Source: Clostridiales bacterium (GTDB lineage: Bacteria; Bacillota_E; Sulfobacillia; Sulfobacillales; JAIMBI01). Taken from it: DNA of 14,589 nt. Positions 14,068 to 14,589 of this stretch are shown here, in pieces. The position numbers and the translations under genes are program-made. Each line of letters begins with the position of its first letter. Positions within the stretch are counted from its first letter, which is position 1. The stretch covers positions 1 through 14,589 of the forward strand of contig DAHVOH010000074.1 of assembly GCA_027318915.1 (NCBI GenBank), given 5' to 3'. The notes below the pieces were generated by a model. That model was not told the DNA's origin. It worked only from the letters and a program-made list of their open reading frames with translations, and made no database searches.

Positions 14068-14504
14068 ACAGGTTTGGGCCGGCGCCGCGCGTTCCGGTGC
14101 GGCATGACGGGTGGCCTCGAGTCGGAAGACCTGCGCCGGGCACCGCGTTCTCCTCAAACCGCCGTTTGGATGGATGGTCAGCGCTCCCCGCCGCGATGGG
14201 TGGCCCGCGTCCCCGGGTTGCTACGATTTCGATAAGCGCACCGCGCTTGACGCTACTGAATAGCAGAGGCTACGATGCCAGTGTCGCAAAAGGAGCTGTT
14301 TTCGGTTTTGAGGCGACCGTCGACGCGCCTTGCAGCATACACAGGACAGGATCACGCGGTGCCGTCGGTCGGCGCACCACCCGGTAGAGACGCCGTGGAG
14401 CACGTGCGGACACTTGTCCGGCTGGATTTCAGGTCTCGGGCGGTGCTTTACCTCAGTCGGCCACCCGCCTGGCCGCAAATCGGGGGCGGTGCGAGTTGGG
14501 GCGC
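14068..14504. other. Interval between the HelD-like gene and the terminal lipoprotein gene
   Basis: A 7-bp stem, GCCGCGC/GTGCGGC (one G-T pair), lies at 14084-14103, 16 bases after the stop, without a T-run. TTGACG at 14247-14252 and TACGAT at 14271-14276 are 18 bases apart and look like a promoter. From ATG 14275 a frame stays open to the window edge (described as a finding). The stretch 14225-14345 is visibly less GC-rich than its surroundings. Confidence 0.4.
14247..14276 (+). promoter_or_regulatory. Candidate promoter for the gene at the window edge
   Basis: TTGACG (five of six -35 matches) and TACGAT (four of six -10 matches) with 18-base spacing, in a locally AT-richer patch. It would produce a leader of about 220 bases before the lipoprotein ATG at 14505. 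Confidence 0.35.
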
Positions 14505-14589
14505 ATGCGGTGGAAACGTGTGGGGTGGTGGGTGCCCGCGGGACTCGTCGCCATGCTGGCTCTCGGCGGATGCGACTTCCTGCATGGAC
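14505..14589 (+). CDS. N-terminal fragment of a lipoprotein, cut by the window edge
   Basis: Twenty-eight codons are visible from ATG 14505: a basic start (MRWKR), a hydrophobic core and a lipobox L20-G-G-C23, then DFLHG. This is a textbook lipoprotein signal peptide, which is why I favour this frame over the competing open frame from 14275. The Shine-Dalgarno is weak (GGGG a few bases upstream). Function cannot be told from the fragment. Confidence 0.6.
   Translation, partial: MRWKRVGWWVPAGLVAMLALGGCDFLHG

Noticed and set aside
1..14589. CRISPR arrays, tRNA or rRNA genes, insertion sequences, phage genes
   Set aside because: I saw no regularly spaced direct repeats, no cloverleaf or rRNA-like sequence, and no transposase or integrase motif on either strand.

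Overview
The window reads as chromosomal DNA of a high-GC bacterium. All convincing genes lie on the plus strand, most have strong purine-rich Shine-Dalgarno sequences (AGGAGG or AAGGAG), two or three encode lipoproteins, and there is a HelD-type ATPase. That mix suits a high-GC Gram-positive lineage. The 2-keto-3-deoxy-L-rhamnonate dehydrogenase candidate belongs to the medium-chain (MDR) superfamily, as does the enzyme described from Sulfobacillus thermosulfidooxidans, so a relative of the Sulfobacillus/Symbiobacterium/Thermaerobacter group is plausible. The lineage is an inference; there is no rRNA to settle it.

Layout. An APH-fold small-molecule kinase (44-1045) is followed by a gene-free stretch of about 790 bases with a perfect 12-bp hairpin. 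Then comes a compact cluster at 1838-6057: a metallo-beta-lactamase-fold protein whose metal ligands are mostly gone, L-rhamnose 1-dehydrogenase, L-rhamnose mutarotase, a zinc MDR dehydrogenase and L-rhamnonate dehydratase. A 700-base gap leads to an MFS sugar transporter (6760-8097). A 680-base gap with three stem-loops in a row leads to a fumarylacetoacetate-hydrolase-family enzyme (8780-9658) and a Gfo/Idh/MocA oxidoreductase (9777-10751), which ends at a clear intrinsic terminator. Beyond that are an unrecognised lipoprotein (10923-11888), a HelD-like SF1 ATPase with its own promoter and leader hairpin (12064-14067), and the first codons of another lipoprotein at the edge (14505-14589).

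How the genes work together. The middle of the window encodes nearly the whole non-phosphorylating (diketo-hydrolase) L-rhamnose route. The MFS protein would import the sugar and RhaM would supply the right anomer. The SDR would oxidise it to the lactone, and rhamnonate dehydratase would make 2-keto-3-deoxy-L-rhamnonate (KDR). The zinc MDR enzyme would oxidise KDR to the 2,4-diketo acid, and the FAH-family enzyme would cleave that to pyruvate and lactate. The step without a recognisable enzyme is lactone opening. At that place in the operon sits the lactonase-fold protein with an erased metal site, which is the most interesting object here. No rhamnose isomerase, kinase, phosphate aldolase or transcriptional regulator was found in the window.

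I see no CRISPR array, tRNA, rRNA, insertion sequence or phage gene.
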